Shown here one piece after another: positions 19,989 to 29,060 of a DNA stretch of 64,000 bases. The translations under genes and the position numbers were made by a program. Origin of the DNA: Actinomadura spongiicola (GTDB lineage: Bacteria; Actinomycetota; Actinomycetes; Streptosporangiales; Streptosporangiaceae); contig NZ_QVNQ01000002.1 in assembly GCF_003432485.1 (NCBI RefSeq), positions 496,001-560,000 of the forward strand, given 5' to 3'. The notes below the pieces were generated by a model. The model had not been told where the DNA came from, did no database searches, and saw nothing but the letters and a program-made list of their open reading frames with translations. Each line of letters begins with the position of its first letter. Within the stretch, counting starts at the first letter, position 1.

Positions 19989-20672
19989 ATGAAACCAGGC
20001 AATCAGACGAACGGCGCATTGCGCATAGCGGGGCTGACCCACGCGGTGTCGGACCGGCCCATCTTCACCGACCTGGAATTCACGATGCGCTCCGGTGAGT
20101 CGGTGGCCGTCGTCGGGCCCAGCGGCAGCGGCAAGACGACGCTCCTGATGTGCCTCCTCGGTCTGATCAAACCGAGCGCGGGGCGGGTCGAGGTGGCGGG
20201 CGCGGACATCACCCGCCTCTCCACCAGAGCGCTCGCGGCGCACCGGCGCCGACATCTCGGCGTCGTCTTCCAGTTCGGAGAGCTGTTACCAGAATTAACC
20301 CCACTCGAGAACGTCGCGCTGCCCGCGCTGCTCGCCGGCATGAATCACCAGAAGGCGTACGCGTCCGCCGAACGCCTCCTGGGGGACCTCGGCGTGCCCA
20401 AGGACAACACCACGACGGGCCTGTTGTCGGGCGGCGAACGGCAACGTACCGCCGTGGCACGTGCACTGATCAGCGAACCGGCCGTGCTGCTGGCGGACGA
20501 ACCGACCGGGGCGCTCGACTGGACGACGCGCGACGCCGTGGCGAGCACGCTCTACTCCTTGGCGCGCGACCGTGACTGCGCGCTGCTGGTCGTCACCCAC
20601 GATCCGGCGGTGGCCGGTCGTGCCGACCGGCGGCTCCGGCTGGACGCCGGAAAACTGACCGAGGTGGCCTGA
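19989..20672 (+). CDS. ABC transporter ATPase, cassette 1
   Basis: 227 aa. Walker A GPSGSGKT, Q-loop VVFQFGELLPELTPLENVAL, signature LLSGGERQRTAVARAL, Walker B VLLADEPTGALD and the H-loop VVTHDP are all intact. Length and motifs put it in the MacB/LolD/FtsE-like class that pairs with FtsX-fold permeases, including the ATPases found beside lactococcin-972-type bacteriocins. The ATG has GAGAAGGA eight bases upstream. Its stop shares a base with the permease start (TGATG). It is closely paralogous to the ATPase at 39223. Confidence 0.9.
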   Translation: MKPGNQTNGALRIAGLTHAVSDRPIFTDLEFTMRSGESVAVVGPSGSGKTTLLMCLLGLIKPSAGRVEVAGADITRLSTRALAAHRRRHLGVVFQFGELLPELTPLENVALPALLAGMNHQKAYASAERLLGDLGVPKDNTTTGLLSGGERQRTAVARALISEPAVLLADEPTGALDWTTRDAVASTLYSLARDRDCALLVVTHDPAVAGRADRRLRLDAGKLTEVA

Positions 20673-22831
20673 TGATTCGTCGGAGCCTCTGGTGGCAACT
20701 GCTGCGCATCGGCTGGAACATCGGGCGCGGCGCTTCGGGCGACCGGACCCGGTTCATCGCCCTGTTGCTGGCGTCGGCGACGCTGGCCCTCATCGCGTCC
20801 ACGGCCGTGGCCGCCGTGGCGGTCGTCGACGCACGCGACGGCGTCGAGCGAACGCGGGGCCCGTTGTTCGCCGACGACGGCGAGCCGGCGACCGCCCTGT
20901 GGAGGGTCGAGTTCGACGCGGTCGACCAAGTCCAGCACTCGGTGGTGTTCGTGGAGCCGCTCACCGCGTCGGCCGCGCCGCCGCCGGGCCTTCCGCGATG
21001 GCCGGCCCGAGGAGAGGCGTACCTGTCGCCGGAACTCCTCCGGCTCGGCGGACCCGAGAACATCTCAGCCAGGTACGGCCACCTGGCGGGTCTCGTCCAA
21101 CGGAACGGGCTCGCCTCGCCGGGAGAGCGAATCGCCTATGTACGACCTCTCCACCCGAATCTCCGGTCGGACGACTGGTTCAAGATCACTGGCTTCGGCC
21201 AGGCCGTCGGGTTGGGCGAAGCGCAGGCCGCGCGTCCGCTGTCCATGTTCCTTGACGCCCTGATCGGCCTGCTCGCGGTTCCCGCGCTAGCCCTGCTCGT
21301 GGTCGCCGCGCGCTGCGGCTCGACCGCCCGAGATCGTCGCAGCGCCCTGTTGCAGGCGCTGGGCGGGCTGGCGCGGCACCGCGCGGTGGTCAACCTTGGT
21401 GAGGCCGCGCTGCCCGCGACGGCCGGCGCCTGCCTGGGAGCCGTCCCGATTCTCACAGCGATGATCGTCGACATCCGCATACCGGGGACCGGCTACCTGA
21501 TCGGCTCCACCGACCTGCGCGCTGTGTTGTGGACGATCCCCGCCGTGGTGCTCGCGACGGTCCTCATCACGCTCACCGCCGTCGTCATGCTGCACCGCAT
21601 CGACCGTGCCGGGAAGACCACCAGACCCCGCTCGTTCTCCGGTCCGGTGCCCCGGTGGCGCCTTGTCCTGTGCGCGGTCATGTTCGCCGTCGAGGCCGTC
21701 AGCGGCTTCGTGGACGGAGACGTCGGCTTCTACCTCTACCTGGCCGGCACGCTCGGCGTGTTGGCGACCCTGCCCTCCGTCGCCGCCGCTTTGAGCCGCG
21801 GGCTCGGCGAGCGCATCGCCGCGTTCGGCCGACGGCGAGGACGTCCCGCTCCCTTGACGGCGGGCCGGTGGATCGTCGCCCACCCCGGTGTGGTGACACG
21901 CCTCGCGGTCGCCGTCATCATCGGGCTCGGCCTGATCACCCAGGTCCAGGTGTGGCACAGCAGACTGAGCGACCCTCAGAAGGAGGCCGTCGCCACCGAA
22001 CAGCGCGTCGGCGGCGGAGTCCTGCTCGTGAGCGCCGAAACGGACCTCACCCCCGCCCAGATCAGCGCATTCGCTCGCCACCTCCCACCCGCCTACACGA
22101 TCTTGGGCCTGCACACTCCGGAGAACGGCCCAACGACCGCGGTCGCCCCCTGCCCGGCCCTCAGGAGCGTCCACCTCACCTGTCCCCCCACGCCCACAGC
22201 GCTCAGAACCGGCGCGGGGGACACAAGAGTGCAGGAACTGCACCGCTGGCAGGGCAAACAAAACGGACAGATGATCGTCCGCACCGGATCGATCACCGGC
22301 TCGAAGCTGGACGCCCTCGCCGTCCTGTCCGCCCCGGAGGCCGGATCCCGGACGACACCGGTGAAGCAGGCCGCCTACGCCACACTCCCGCTGCCGAAAG
22401 TCGACCAGCTGGGTGCGGACTCGCTCATCTCGGCGAAATCAGACTCCCAGATGGCGAGATGGCTCGTCCTGTTCGGCGTCTGCGGCATGCTGATCCTCAT
22501 GCTGGCGGCCGCGGTGAGCGCCGCCGCCGAGTTCCTACGCTTCAGCCCGGCCCTCATGCCCCTGACGATCCAGGCGGACGGTCACCGCGTCTTCATCTCG
22601 ATCGCCCTATGGAACCTCGCCGTCCCCCTGAGCCTGGCGACGCTCATAGGCGCCGCCGTCACAGCCTGGCAGGGCCTCCATTTCATAGCCGTCGTGGACG
22701 AAGGCACCTTCTCCTGGGAGACCTTGACCATCGCCACCACCACCGGCACGCTCCTCGCCTTCGCCATAGCCCTGGCCGGAGGCCTGTCCGCCACCCGCGC
22801 CGCCCCCCGCTGGCGACCAACAGGAGACTGA
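20672..22831 (+). CDS. large FtsX-like ABC permease, cassette 1
   Basis: 719 aa. TM1 lies at about 30-52, followed by an extracytoplasmic domain (about 55-185) containing PPPGLPRWPARGEAYLSP and GLASPGER. A group of TMs comes at about 190-350 and 375-425, then a second soluble domain (about 440-600) and three TMs at the C-terminus. This repeated TM-large loop-3TM plan is that of two-domain FtsX/MacB-type permeases, which move lipids or peptides or transmit force rather than import nutrients. It is paralogous along its length to the permease at 39903. It is the last gene of cassette 1. Confidence 0.85.
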   Translation: MIRRSLWWQLLRIGWNIGRGASGDRTRFIALLLASATLALIASTAVAAVAVVDARDGVERTRGPLFADDGEPATALWRVEFDAVDQVQHSVVFVEPLTASAAPPPGLPRWPARGEAYLSPELLRLGGPENISARYGHLAGLVQRNGLASPGERIAYVRPLHPNLRSDDWFKITGFGQAVGLGEAQAARPLSMFLDALIGLLAVPALALLVVAARCGSTARDRRSALLQALGGLARHRAVVNLGEAALPATAGACLGAVPILTAMIVDIRIPGTGYLIGSTDLRAVLWTIPAVVLATVLITLTAVVMLHRIDRAGKTTRPRSFSGPVPRWRLVLCAVMFAVEAVSGFVDGDVGFYLYLAGTLGVLATLPSVAAALSRGLGERIAAFGRRRGRPAPLTAGRWIVAHPGVVTRLAVAVIIGLGLITQVQVWHSRLSDPQKEAVATEQRVGGGVLLVSAETDLTPAQISAFARHLPPAYTILGLHTPENGPTTAVAPCPALRSVHLTCPPTPTALRTGAGDTRVQELHRWQGKQNGQMIVRTGSITGSKLDALAVLSAPEAGSRTTPVKQAAYATLPLPKVDQLGADSLISAKSDSQMARWLVLFGVCGMLILMLAAAVSAAAEFLRFSPALMPLTIQADGHRVFISIALWNLAVPLSLATLIGAAVTAWQGLHFIAVVDEGTFSWETLTIATTTGTLLAFAIALAGGLSATRAAPRWRPTGD

Positions 22832-22949
22832 CCACCCCTCCGCTGATCACTCAGACCACGACATGCCCGTCCCGACCTCCCCGGCAACCAGCCGGGGAGG
22901 CCAAAGCGCTACCAGCGAACGCACGCCCCCAGCCCACCACCGCCACCGC

Positions 22950-23275
22950 GCAGCGAGCCGTAAGGCGAGCCGAAGCGATGCCGGGTGCACGGCCGCGACC
23001 TCCTGCACCATCCGTACGAGCTGACCTCAGCCCGCCTCCGCAACCCCGCGACAACCTCGGCCACTGCGATCGCGTCCGAAGGCAGGTTCAAGCGAAGCGA
23101 GAACCTGATCGCGCAGCGAGCCGCTAGGTGTACTGCCATAAACACAACAGCGAATCGGAGCGATGCCAGCGATCGCCCGCGGTGCACGACGATGGAGGGC
23201 CGCCAGGCCCGAAGGAGGAGTGCACTGCAAAAAACACAGCAGGGGCCGAAGGAGGAGAGAAATACAAAACAAACC
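22950..23275 (+). repeat. palindrome-rich intergenic repeat, family II (about one and a half copies)
   Basis: The gap between the permease and birA (22832-23290) has no gene. It carries two copies of a GC-rich element with many short inverted repeats: a partial one around 22950-22985 and a fuller one at 23065-23275, interrupted by a short non-matching stretch. Blocks at 23069-23125, 23160-23175 and 23190-23268 match, in inverted orientation, the element at 52172-52320. The end is an A-rich GGAGGAGA-AATAC stretch. Confidence 0.7.
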
Positions 23276-23290
23276 CGATTGGATGGGGGG

Positions 23291-24151
23291 ATGAGTGAGT
23301 CTCCTTATAACGATCTTGGTCGGCCGCCGTTGCATGGGGTGGCGTTGGAGCGGGCGCTGGTGCGGGACGGGGGGTTGTGGCGGGAGGTGCGGGTGGTGGA
23401 CGAGACGGGGTCCACGAACGCCGATCTCGCCGCGCGGGCCCGGGAGGGGGCGCCGGAGGGCACCGTGCTGGTGACCGAGTCGCAGACGGCGGGTCGGGGA
23501 CGTCTGGGGCGGGTGTGGGCGGCGCCGCCTCGGTCGGGGTTGATGTTCTCGATGGTGGTGCGGCCGCGCGTCCCGGTGCCGATGCTGGGGTGGGCGTCGT
23601 TGTTGACGGGTGTCGCCGTGGCGTCCGCCGTGCGGCGGATGACGGCGTGGTCGGAGGCGGGGGAGGGGTTTCTCGGGGACGGCGGGGACGTGGCCGTGGA
23701 CGTGCGGCTCAAATGGCCGAACGACCTGCTGGTGGGCGACAGGAAGCTCGCCGGGATACTGGTGGAGAAGGTCGAGGACGGGCTCGTCGTCGGCGTCGGT
23801 CTGAACGTCGGGCTGCGGGAGGAGGAGTTGCCCGTGGCGACGGCGACGTCCCTCGCGATCGAGGGGGCGCCGTTGACCGATCGGGCGCCGCTGCTGCGGG
23901 CGATTCTGCGCGAGTTCGCGACCTGGTATCAGGAGTGGACGGCGCTGGACGGCGACCCGGAGAGCAGCGGGGTGCGTACGGCCTATAAGAATCTGTGTGT
24001 GACGCTCGGCCGGGAGGTCAGGGTGGAGTTGCCCGGTGACGTGCGGGTCGTGGGGACGGCGCGGGACGTGGACGGCGCGGGACGGCTGGTGGTCTCCGGC
24101 CCGGGCGGGGACACGGCGATCAGCGCCGGTGACGTCGTGCATGTCCGATGA
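23291..24151 (+). CDS. birA: biotin--[acetyl-CoA-carboxylase] ligase
   Basis: 286 aa, starting at ATG 23291 behind a G6 run; longer in-frame extensions run through the repeat element and are rejected. Motifs are the biotin-adenylate loop GRGRLGR (about 68), KWPNDLLVGDRKLAGILVE (about 140) and GVGLNVG, plus the C-terminal SH3-like domain. It has no N-terminal DNA-binding domain, so it is a group I ligase that only biotinylates carboxylase subunits. That fits accD-accE 20 kb upstream; the biotin-carrier alpha subunit lies elsewhere. Confidence 0.93.
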   Translation: MSESPYNDLGRPPLHGVALERALVRDGGLWREVRVVDETGSTNADLAARAREGAPEGTVLVTESQTAGRGRLGRVWAAPPRSGLMFSMVVRPRVPVPMLGWASLLTGVAVASAVRRMTAWSEAGEGFLGDGGDVAVDVRLKWPNDLLVGDRKLAGILVEKVEDGLVVGVGLNVGLREEELPVATATSLAIEGAPLTDRAPLLRAILREFATWYQEWTALDGDPESSGVRTAYKNLCVTLGREVRVELPGDVRVVGTARDVDGAGRLVVSGPGGDTAISAGDVVHVR

Positions 24152-24271
24152 ACGGGGAACGGCAAAGGGGGGTCCGCGAGCCGACAGTGCGGCTGATCTG
24201 CACCGATATGTCCGAGAACAGGGTTAGGATGCCGAGGCCACGGCCCATGGCGGCGGCCGACTGAGGGGCGG

Positions 24272-25282
24272 ATGATGGCGGCCGGAATTCCGGATCCCAA
24301 GGAGATCGAAGAGCTCCTGCTCGGAGGCGAGCTGCGGTACAACCGCGTCGACGCCGTCCGTTTGGCGGGCGTCTCCCGGGAGTTCTCCGGTCGGGTGTGG
24401 CGCGCGTTCGGGTATCCGTCGATGCCGGACGAGACCGTCGCGTACACCGAGAACGACATCGCCGCGCTGGACCGCATCCGCCGCCTGATGGACGACGGCG
24501 TCCTCGACGAGGAGGGCGTGATCCGGCTGGTCCGGGCGTTCGGGCAGACGATGACGCGGCTCGCGGAGTGGCAGGTCAGCCTGCTGCGCAGCATGCTCAC
24601 CCAGGAGCCGCACGACTCGCCGTCGGCGGAGGCCGTCCAGACGATCGTGGACGTGGCGGAGAAGCACATCGGCGAGTTCGAGCCGCTGGTCGTGCACGCG
24701 TGGCGGCGGCAGCTCGCCGCGGCGGGCACGCGTGCGCTGGCGGCCGCGGCGACGGGCGACAACGGCGACCCGGCGGGGCGCACGCCCGTCACGGTCGGGT
24801 TCGCGGACATGGTGTCGTTCACGCAGGTCAGCCGGGAGCTGGAGGAGATCGAGCTGGCCCGGATCGTGGAGTGGTTCGAGGAGACCGCCGCCGACATCAT
24901 CGCCTCCTGCGGTGGCCGCCTGGTGAAGACGCTCGGGGACGAGGTGCTGTTCAGCGCGGAGCAGCCGGAGGTCGGCGCGGAGATCGCGTTGACGGTGGCG
25001 GCCGCGATCCAGGACGAGACGGAGGTTCCGGACGTGCGGGTCGGTGTCGCGCACGGGCCCGTCCTGCCGCTGATGGGCGACCTGTTCGGCACGACGGTGA
25101 ACCTCGCGGCCCGGTTGACGTCGCTGGCGCGGCCCGGTTCCGTCGTGATCGACGGTGAGCTGGCCGCGGCGCTGGAGCCGAACACGGCCTACGAGGTCAC
25201 CCAGATCGTGCGCCGCCCGGTCCGCGGCCTCGGCATCATCCAGCCCTACGTACTGCGCCGACGGCCGCCGGGCACGGCCTGA
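24272..25282 (+). CDS. class III adenylate cyclase (Rv1264-like)
   Basis: 336 aa. The N-terminal half (1-165) is an all-helical regulatory domain of the kind that makes mycobacterial Rv1264 pH-sensitive. The C-terminal half is a class III cyclase: metal Asp in VGFADMVSFTQ (about 180), the adenine-selecting Lys and second metal Asp in VKTLGDEVLFS (about 222-227), and the transition-state Asn/Arg in GTTVNLAARLTS. All catalytic residues are present, so it should make cAMP from ATP in the cytosol. GAGGGG precedes the ATG pair at 24272/24275. It follows birA in the same direction after 120 bases that hold nothing recognisable. Confidence 0.92.
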   Translation: MMAAGIPDPKEIEELLLGGELRYNRVDAVRLAGVSREFSGRVWRAFGYPSMPDETVAYTENDIAALDRIRRLMDDGVLDEEGVIRLVRAFGQTMTRLAEWQVSLLRSMLTQEPHDSPSAEAVQTIVDVAEKHIGEFEPLVVHAWRRQLAAAGTRALAAAATGDNGDPAGRTPVTVGFADMVSFTQVSRELEEIELARIVEWFEETAADIIASCGGRLVKTLGDEVLFSAEQPEVGAEIALTVAAAIQDETEVPDVRVGVAHGPVLPLMGDLFGTTVNLAARLTSLARPGSVVIDGELAAALEPNTAYEVTQIVRRPVRGLGIIQPYVLRRRPPGTA

Positions 25283-25333
25283 CGGCCCGTCACGTCCGCG
25301 CGGCTCCGCGCAGCATCACGGGGGCCAGGCGTC

Positions 25334-25690
25334 AGGCCCTGCACGGTCGCGGCCGTGGAGTGCCCGGGAGGAGTGCGGTCAGATCGGCGTGATCGTGTCC
25401 TCGTCGGGTCCGCGAGCAGTTGTCCACGGCGCCGGGGCGAGTTTCCCCGGCACTGCGCCCGAAGGGGCCTCAGGCCCGGAGCGGTCGCGGTCGTGGAGGG
25501 CCCGGGGACAGACCGTTTGGTCGTGTCCTCGGCGGGTCGGCCGCGATCGGGTGTTCGTGGCGCCGGGGCCGTGCTTCCCCGGGACTGCGCCTGGGAAAGG
25601 GCGGCAGGCCCGGGGTGCGCGGCGGTGGAGCGCCCGGGGAGGAGTGCGGTCAGACGGGCTTGGTCGTGTCCTCGCCGGGGGATTCGGTGA
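25334..25690. repeat. three imperfect tandem copies including the bfr 3' end
   Basis: The gap between the cyclase and bfr carries a direct repeat with copies starting at 25334, 25471 and 25605 (periods 137 and 134). The third copy runs into bfr and contains its stop and last codons. Read on the minus strand, copy 1 encodes DEDTITPI plus stop, copy 2 AEDTTK, and bfr itself ends GEDTTKPV plus stop. The array therefore looks like serial duplication of the bfr tail and its downstream region. No other gene is visible in 25283-25649. Confidence 0.7.
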
Positions 25691-26156
25691 GGCGTTGCAG
25701 GTAGTTCTGTTCGCCGAGGGCCTGGACGAGGCTGAGCTCGGTCTCCAGGTAGTCGATGTGCTCCTCCTCGTCGGCGAGGATGTCCTCGAAGATCCGGGCG
25801 GACGTGACGTCGCCGCGGGAGCGCATCAGGTCGATGCCGGGACGGAGCCGGGCCACGGCCTCCAGCTCGACGGCGAGGTCCGCCTCAAGTTGCTCGACGA
25901 TGTTCTGCCCGATCCTGAGGGTGCCGATCTTCTGGTAGTTCGGCAGACCCTCTAGGAACAGGATCCGGTCGGTGAGCCGCTCCGCGTGCCGCATCTCGTC
26001 GAAGGACTCGTCGCGGGTGTGTTTGGCGATGCGGGTGAAGCCCCAGTTCTGCTGCATCTTGGCGTGCAGGAAGTACTGGTTGATCGCCGTGAGTTCCGCG
26101 GTGAGCTGTTCGTTCAGCAGCGCGATGATGTCCTTGTCGCCTTCCATGCCCCCCAT
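25650..26156 (-). CDS. bfr: bacterioferritin
   Basis: 168 aa; homologues usually begin at what is here Met4 (26147), so the start is uncertain by three codons. It stores iron as a 24-mer with a di-iron ferroxidase centre. The ligands are visible: Glu in LTAELTAINQYFLH, Glu/His in FDEMRHAE (whose Met is the haem ligand), Glu in DLAVELEAVARL, and Glu/His in ADEEEHIDYLE. The C-terminal GEDTTKPV tail lies in a tandem repeat. The associated ferredoxin gene lies 91 bases upstream on the same strand. Confidence 0.95.
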   Translation of the reverse strand: MGGMEGDKDIIALLNEQLTAELTAINQYFLHAKMQQNWGFTRIAKHTRDESFDEMRHAERLTDRILFLEGLPNYQKIGTLRIGQNIVEQLEADLAVELEAVARLRPGIDLMRSRGDVTSARIFEDILADEEEHIDYLETELSLVQALGEQNYLQRLTESPGEDTTKPV

Positions 26157-26247
26157 GCTTCCATGACAGGGGGTTTCTGGACAGCACTGACCCCCGCAAG
26201 GTGCTCGTCCTCCTGCGTGGAGGTCCTTGCGGGGCCCGGGGGAAGGC

Positions 26248-26538
26248 TCAGGCGGCGGTCTGCGGAGCGGCCCCTCCTTCGGTGGTCGCGGGAATGATCT
26301 GGTCGGGAACGTCCTGGTCGGGGACGGCCGTCAGCGTGGCCGGTCCGCCGGTGAGCGCGTCCGCGAGTTCGCTGGCCGTGCGGTATTCGCTGACCATCGC
26401 GTGGATGCGCCTGGTGCACGTGCCGCACCCGGGTTTGAAGCCGCAGGCGGCCTTGACCTCTTTGGCGGTCCTGCAACCGCTCGCCATACAGCCGTGAACG
26501 TCGTCCTCCGTGACGGCGTTGCAGATGCAGACGTACAT
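26248..26538 (-). CDS. bfd: bacterioferritin-associated [2Fe-2S] ferredoxin (BFD-like)
   Basis: 96 aa. The four ligands lie in the N-terminal BFD domain: MYVCICNAV (C-x-C) and PGCGTCTRRI (C-x2-C). It also shows GCRTAKEVKAACGFKPG, typical of Fer2_BFD. It is expected to deliver electrons for iron release from bacterioferritin, the next gene. The C-terminal 40 residues are acidic/low complexity and not part of the domain. A canonical iron box lies 76 bases upstream of the ATG, predicting repression in high iron by an IdeR/DmdR1 regulator. Confidence 0.9.
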   Translation of the reverse strand: MYVCICNAVTEDDVHGCMASGCRTAKEVKAACGFKPGCGTCTRRIHAMVSEYRTASELADALTGGPATLTAVPDQDVPDQIIPATTEGGAAPQTAA

Positions 26539-26613
26539 GCGGGGTGGCGGACCTTCCGTGCGGGATCAACGGGCTTCTACCGGCCTGACCGGGGGAGCTT
26601 AGGGCACCCTCAT

Positions 26614-26632
26614 TAAGGTTAGGCTCCCCTAA
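26614..26632 (-). promoter_or_regulatory. iron box (IdeR/DmdR1 operator)
   Basis: TAAGGTTAGGCTCCCCTAA matches the 19-bp consensus TTAGGTTAGGCTAACCTAA at 16 of 19 positions and keeps the dyad. It lies between the divergent bfd and treY starts, 76 bases from bfd, so bfd (and perhaps bfr) should be under iron control. Confidence 0.8.
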
Positions 26633-26714
26633 AGTAACTCAGGATCTTCCGTTCTGGCCAGCGGGCGTCCGACCGGTGTGAGCCACCCCTCACGGGGAAG
26701 GGCTCTCCTCTGAC

Positions 26715-29060
26715 ATGTACGCCGCCGAACCCGCTCCCGAGGAACCGCTTCCCGGCGCCGAACCCCCTGGTGAGGAGACCGTGTCCGAGGACCATCTGGC
26801 CGAAGAGGCCCTGACCGGAGTCAGCGGAGGCGTTCCGGCGGACCACGCGGTCGCGCCGCCGTCCGGTACCTACCGGCTCCAGCTTCGCGGGACGCCGCAC
26901 GAGCGCTTCGGATTCGCCGAGGCCGCCGCCCTGGCCCCCTACCTGGCGTCGCTCGGCGTCTCGCACGTCTACCTGTCGCCGATCCTGCGGGCCGCGCCCG
27001 GATCGACGCACGGCTACGACGTGGTCGACCACTCCCGGCTGGCGGACGAGCTGGGCGGCGCGGAGGCGTTCGGCGCGATGGCCACCCGGTTCCGGGCGCA
27101 CGGGCTGCGGCTGCTGGTGGACGTCGTCCCGAACCACATGGCGATCCCGGTCCCGCGCGACCTGAACGTGCCGTTCGCCGCCGTCGTCGCGGACGGTCCC
27201 GCGTCGCCGTACGCGTCGTGGTTCGACATCGACTGGGAGGCGGGCGGCGGCCGGGTCGTCCTGCCCGGGGAGGGCGAGGTCAACTACCGGCGGTTCTTCG
27301 ACATCGACGGCCTGATCGGGCTGCGCCAGGAGGACCCGGAGGTGTTCGAGCGCACGCACGCGCGACTGCTCGGCCTGGTCGAGGAAGGCCTGGTGCACGG
27401 GCTCCGCATCGACCACCCGGACGGTCTCGCCGACCCGCGCGGATATCTGCGGCGGCTGGCGGAGGCCGCCGCGGGCGTCTGGTTACTGGTCGAGAAGATC
27501 ACGACGGGGGAGGAGCGGCTGCCGCCCGACTGGCCGTGCGCGGGCACCACCGGCTACGACTCGCTCGGCATGGTCGGCGGGCTGTTCGTCGATCCGGCGG
27601 GTGAGAAGCCGCTCACCGACTACTACGTGTCGTTGACGGGCGGGCCGCGCGACTTCGAGGAGGTGGAGCGCGACGCCCGCCTGCACGCGGCGTCGTCCTG
27701 CCTGAAGCCGGAGATCGATCGTCTCGTCCGTGTTCTCCGGCGGATGGTGGGTGAGCGGCGTCCCGGCATGGAACGGGCGCTGGTCGAACTGCTCGTCGCC
27801 ATGCCGGTGTACCGCGCGTACGTGGTTCCTGGTGAGGACGCGCCGCAGCGGGCCGTGGACGTCCTCAACGAGGCCGCCCGCCGTGCACGCGCGCATCTCC
27901 CCGAGGACGCGCACGCCGACCTGGAGGCGGTCGTCGACCTGGCCCTCGGTCGTGGTGAGCGCACCGACGCCGAGTTCATCGTGCGTTTCCAGCAGACGTC
28001 GGCGCCGCTGGCGGCCAAGGGCGTCGAGGACACGGCGTTCTACCGGTGGAACCGCATGGCCGCCCTGAACGAGGTCGGGGGCGTCCCAGGCCGGTTCTCC
28101 GTGGGCGCCGAGGACTTCCACTCGCACTGCATCAGGCTCGCCCGCGACTGGCCGTTGACGATGACGACGCTGTCCACGCACGACACCAAGCGGGAGGAGG
28201 ACGTGCGGGCATGGCTGTCCGTGCTGTCGGAACTGCCCGGCGAGTGGGTGGAGGCCGTGGAACGTTGGCGGAACTGGGGTCCCGGCACCTCGCCTCTTGA
28301 ACCGGACCTCGAATATCTGCTGTGGCAGACCCTCGTCGGTGCGTGGCCGCTCACCACCGGGCGCCTGGAGGAGTTTCTCACCAAGGCGATGCGGGAGGCC
28401 AAGACCCGCACGTCCTGGCTCGATCAGGATCCCGCCTACGAGAAGGCGGTCCTGGAGTATGCGCGCGGTGTCCTCGCCGACCCCGACCTGGTCACCGACA
28501 TGACCTCGTTCGTCGCGAGGCTGGCCCCCTACGCGCGGGTGAACACGCTCGGGCAGAAGCTCGTCCAGCTGGCCATGCCGGGCGTACCGGACGTCTACCA
28601 GGGCTGCGAGATGACCGGGTTGGCGCTGGTCGATCCCGACAACCGGCGGCCGGTCGACTACGGGCGCCGTCGCGAGCATCTCTTCCGGCTCGACACCGGA
28701 CGGCTGCCGAAGGAGGTCGACGACGAGAAGCTGCTCGTGACGTCCCGGACGCTGCGGCTGCGCCGGTCGCACCCCGAATGGTTCGGCCCGACCGCCGGAT
28801 ACGAGCCGATCGCCGCGCACGGGCCCGCCGCCGAACACGTCGTCGGCTTCGCCCGCGGGGAAGCCGTCGCGCTCGTCACCCGGCTGCCCGTGGGGCTGGA
28901 ACGCCGTGGCGGCTGGAAGGGGACGAGGGTGGACGTCCGCCGCCAGGGTTGGCGGGACGTCCTGACGAGCTGCACCCACATGGGCCCGATCCTGGACGCC
29001 GCCCGCCTGTTCGAGCATCTGCCCGTCGCGTTGCTCGTCCCCAGGGAGATCGATCGTTGA
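26715..29060 (+). CDS. treY: maltooligosyl trehalose synthase
   Basis: 781 aa. This GH13 enzyme isomerises the reducing end of maltodextrins to a trehalosyl unit. The domain starts at PSGTYRLQLRGTPHERFGF (about 50). The nucleophile Asp is in GLRIDHPDGLADPRGYL, the acid/base Glu in LLVEKITTGEE, and the transition-state Asp in STHDTKREEDVRA. LPGVPDVYQG-like PGVPDVYQGCE is near the C-terminus. The first 48 residues are acidic and not conserved, so a later start is possible. The treZ start overlaps its stop; the debranching enzyme TreX is not nearby. Confidence 0.94.
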   Translation: MYAAEPAPEEPLPGAEPPGEETVSEDHLAEEALTGVSGGVPADHAVAPPSGTYRLQLRGTPHERFGFAEAAALAPYLASLGVSHVYLSPILRAAPGSTHGYDVVDHSRLADELGGAEAFGAMATRFRAHGLRLLVDVVPNHMAIPVPRDLNVPFAAVVADGPASPYASWFDIDWEAGGGRVVLPGEGEVNYRRFFDIDGLIGLRQEDPEVFERTHARLLGLVEEGLVHGLRIDHPDGLADPRGYLRRLAEAAAGVWLLVEKITTGEERLPPDWPCAGTTGYDSLGMVGGLFVDPAGEKPLTDYYVSLTGGPRDFEEVERDARLHAASSCLKPEIDRLVRVLRRMVGERRPGMERALVELLVAMPVYRAYVVPGEDAPQRAVDVLNEAARRARAHLPEDAHADLEAVVDLALGRGERTDAEFIVRFQQTSAPLAAKGVEDTAFYRWNRMAALNEVGGVPGRFSVGAEDFHSHCIRLARDWPLTMTTLSTHDTKREEDVRAWLSVLSELPGEWVEAVERWRNWGPGTSPLEPDLEYLLWQTLVGAWPLTTGRLEEFLTKAMREAKTRTSWLDQDPAYEKAVLEYARGVLADPDLVTDMTSFVARLAPYARVNTLGQKLVQLAMPGVPDVYQGCEMTGLALVDPDNRRPVDYGRRREHLFRLDTGRLPKEVDDEKLLVTSRTLRLRRSHPEWFGPTAGYEPIAAHGPAAEHVVGFARGEAVALVTRLPVGLERRGGWKGTRVDVRRQGWRDVLTSCTHMGPILDAARLFEHLPVALLVPREIDR

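Noticed and set aside
22985..23290. In-frame N-terminal extension of birA by 102 codons
   Set aside because: The extension reads through the family II repeat, is low-complexity and basic, and has no homology to biotin ligases; ATG 23291 gives a standard protein.
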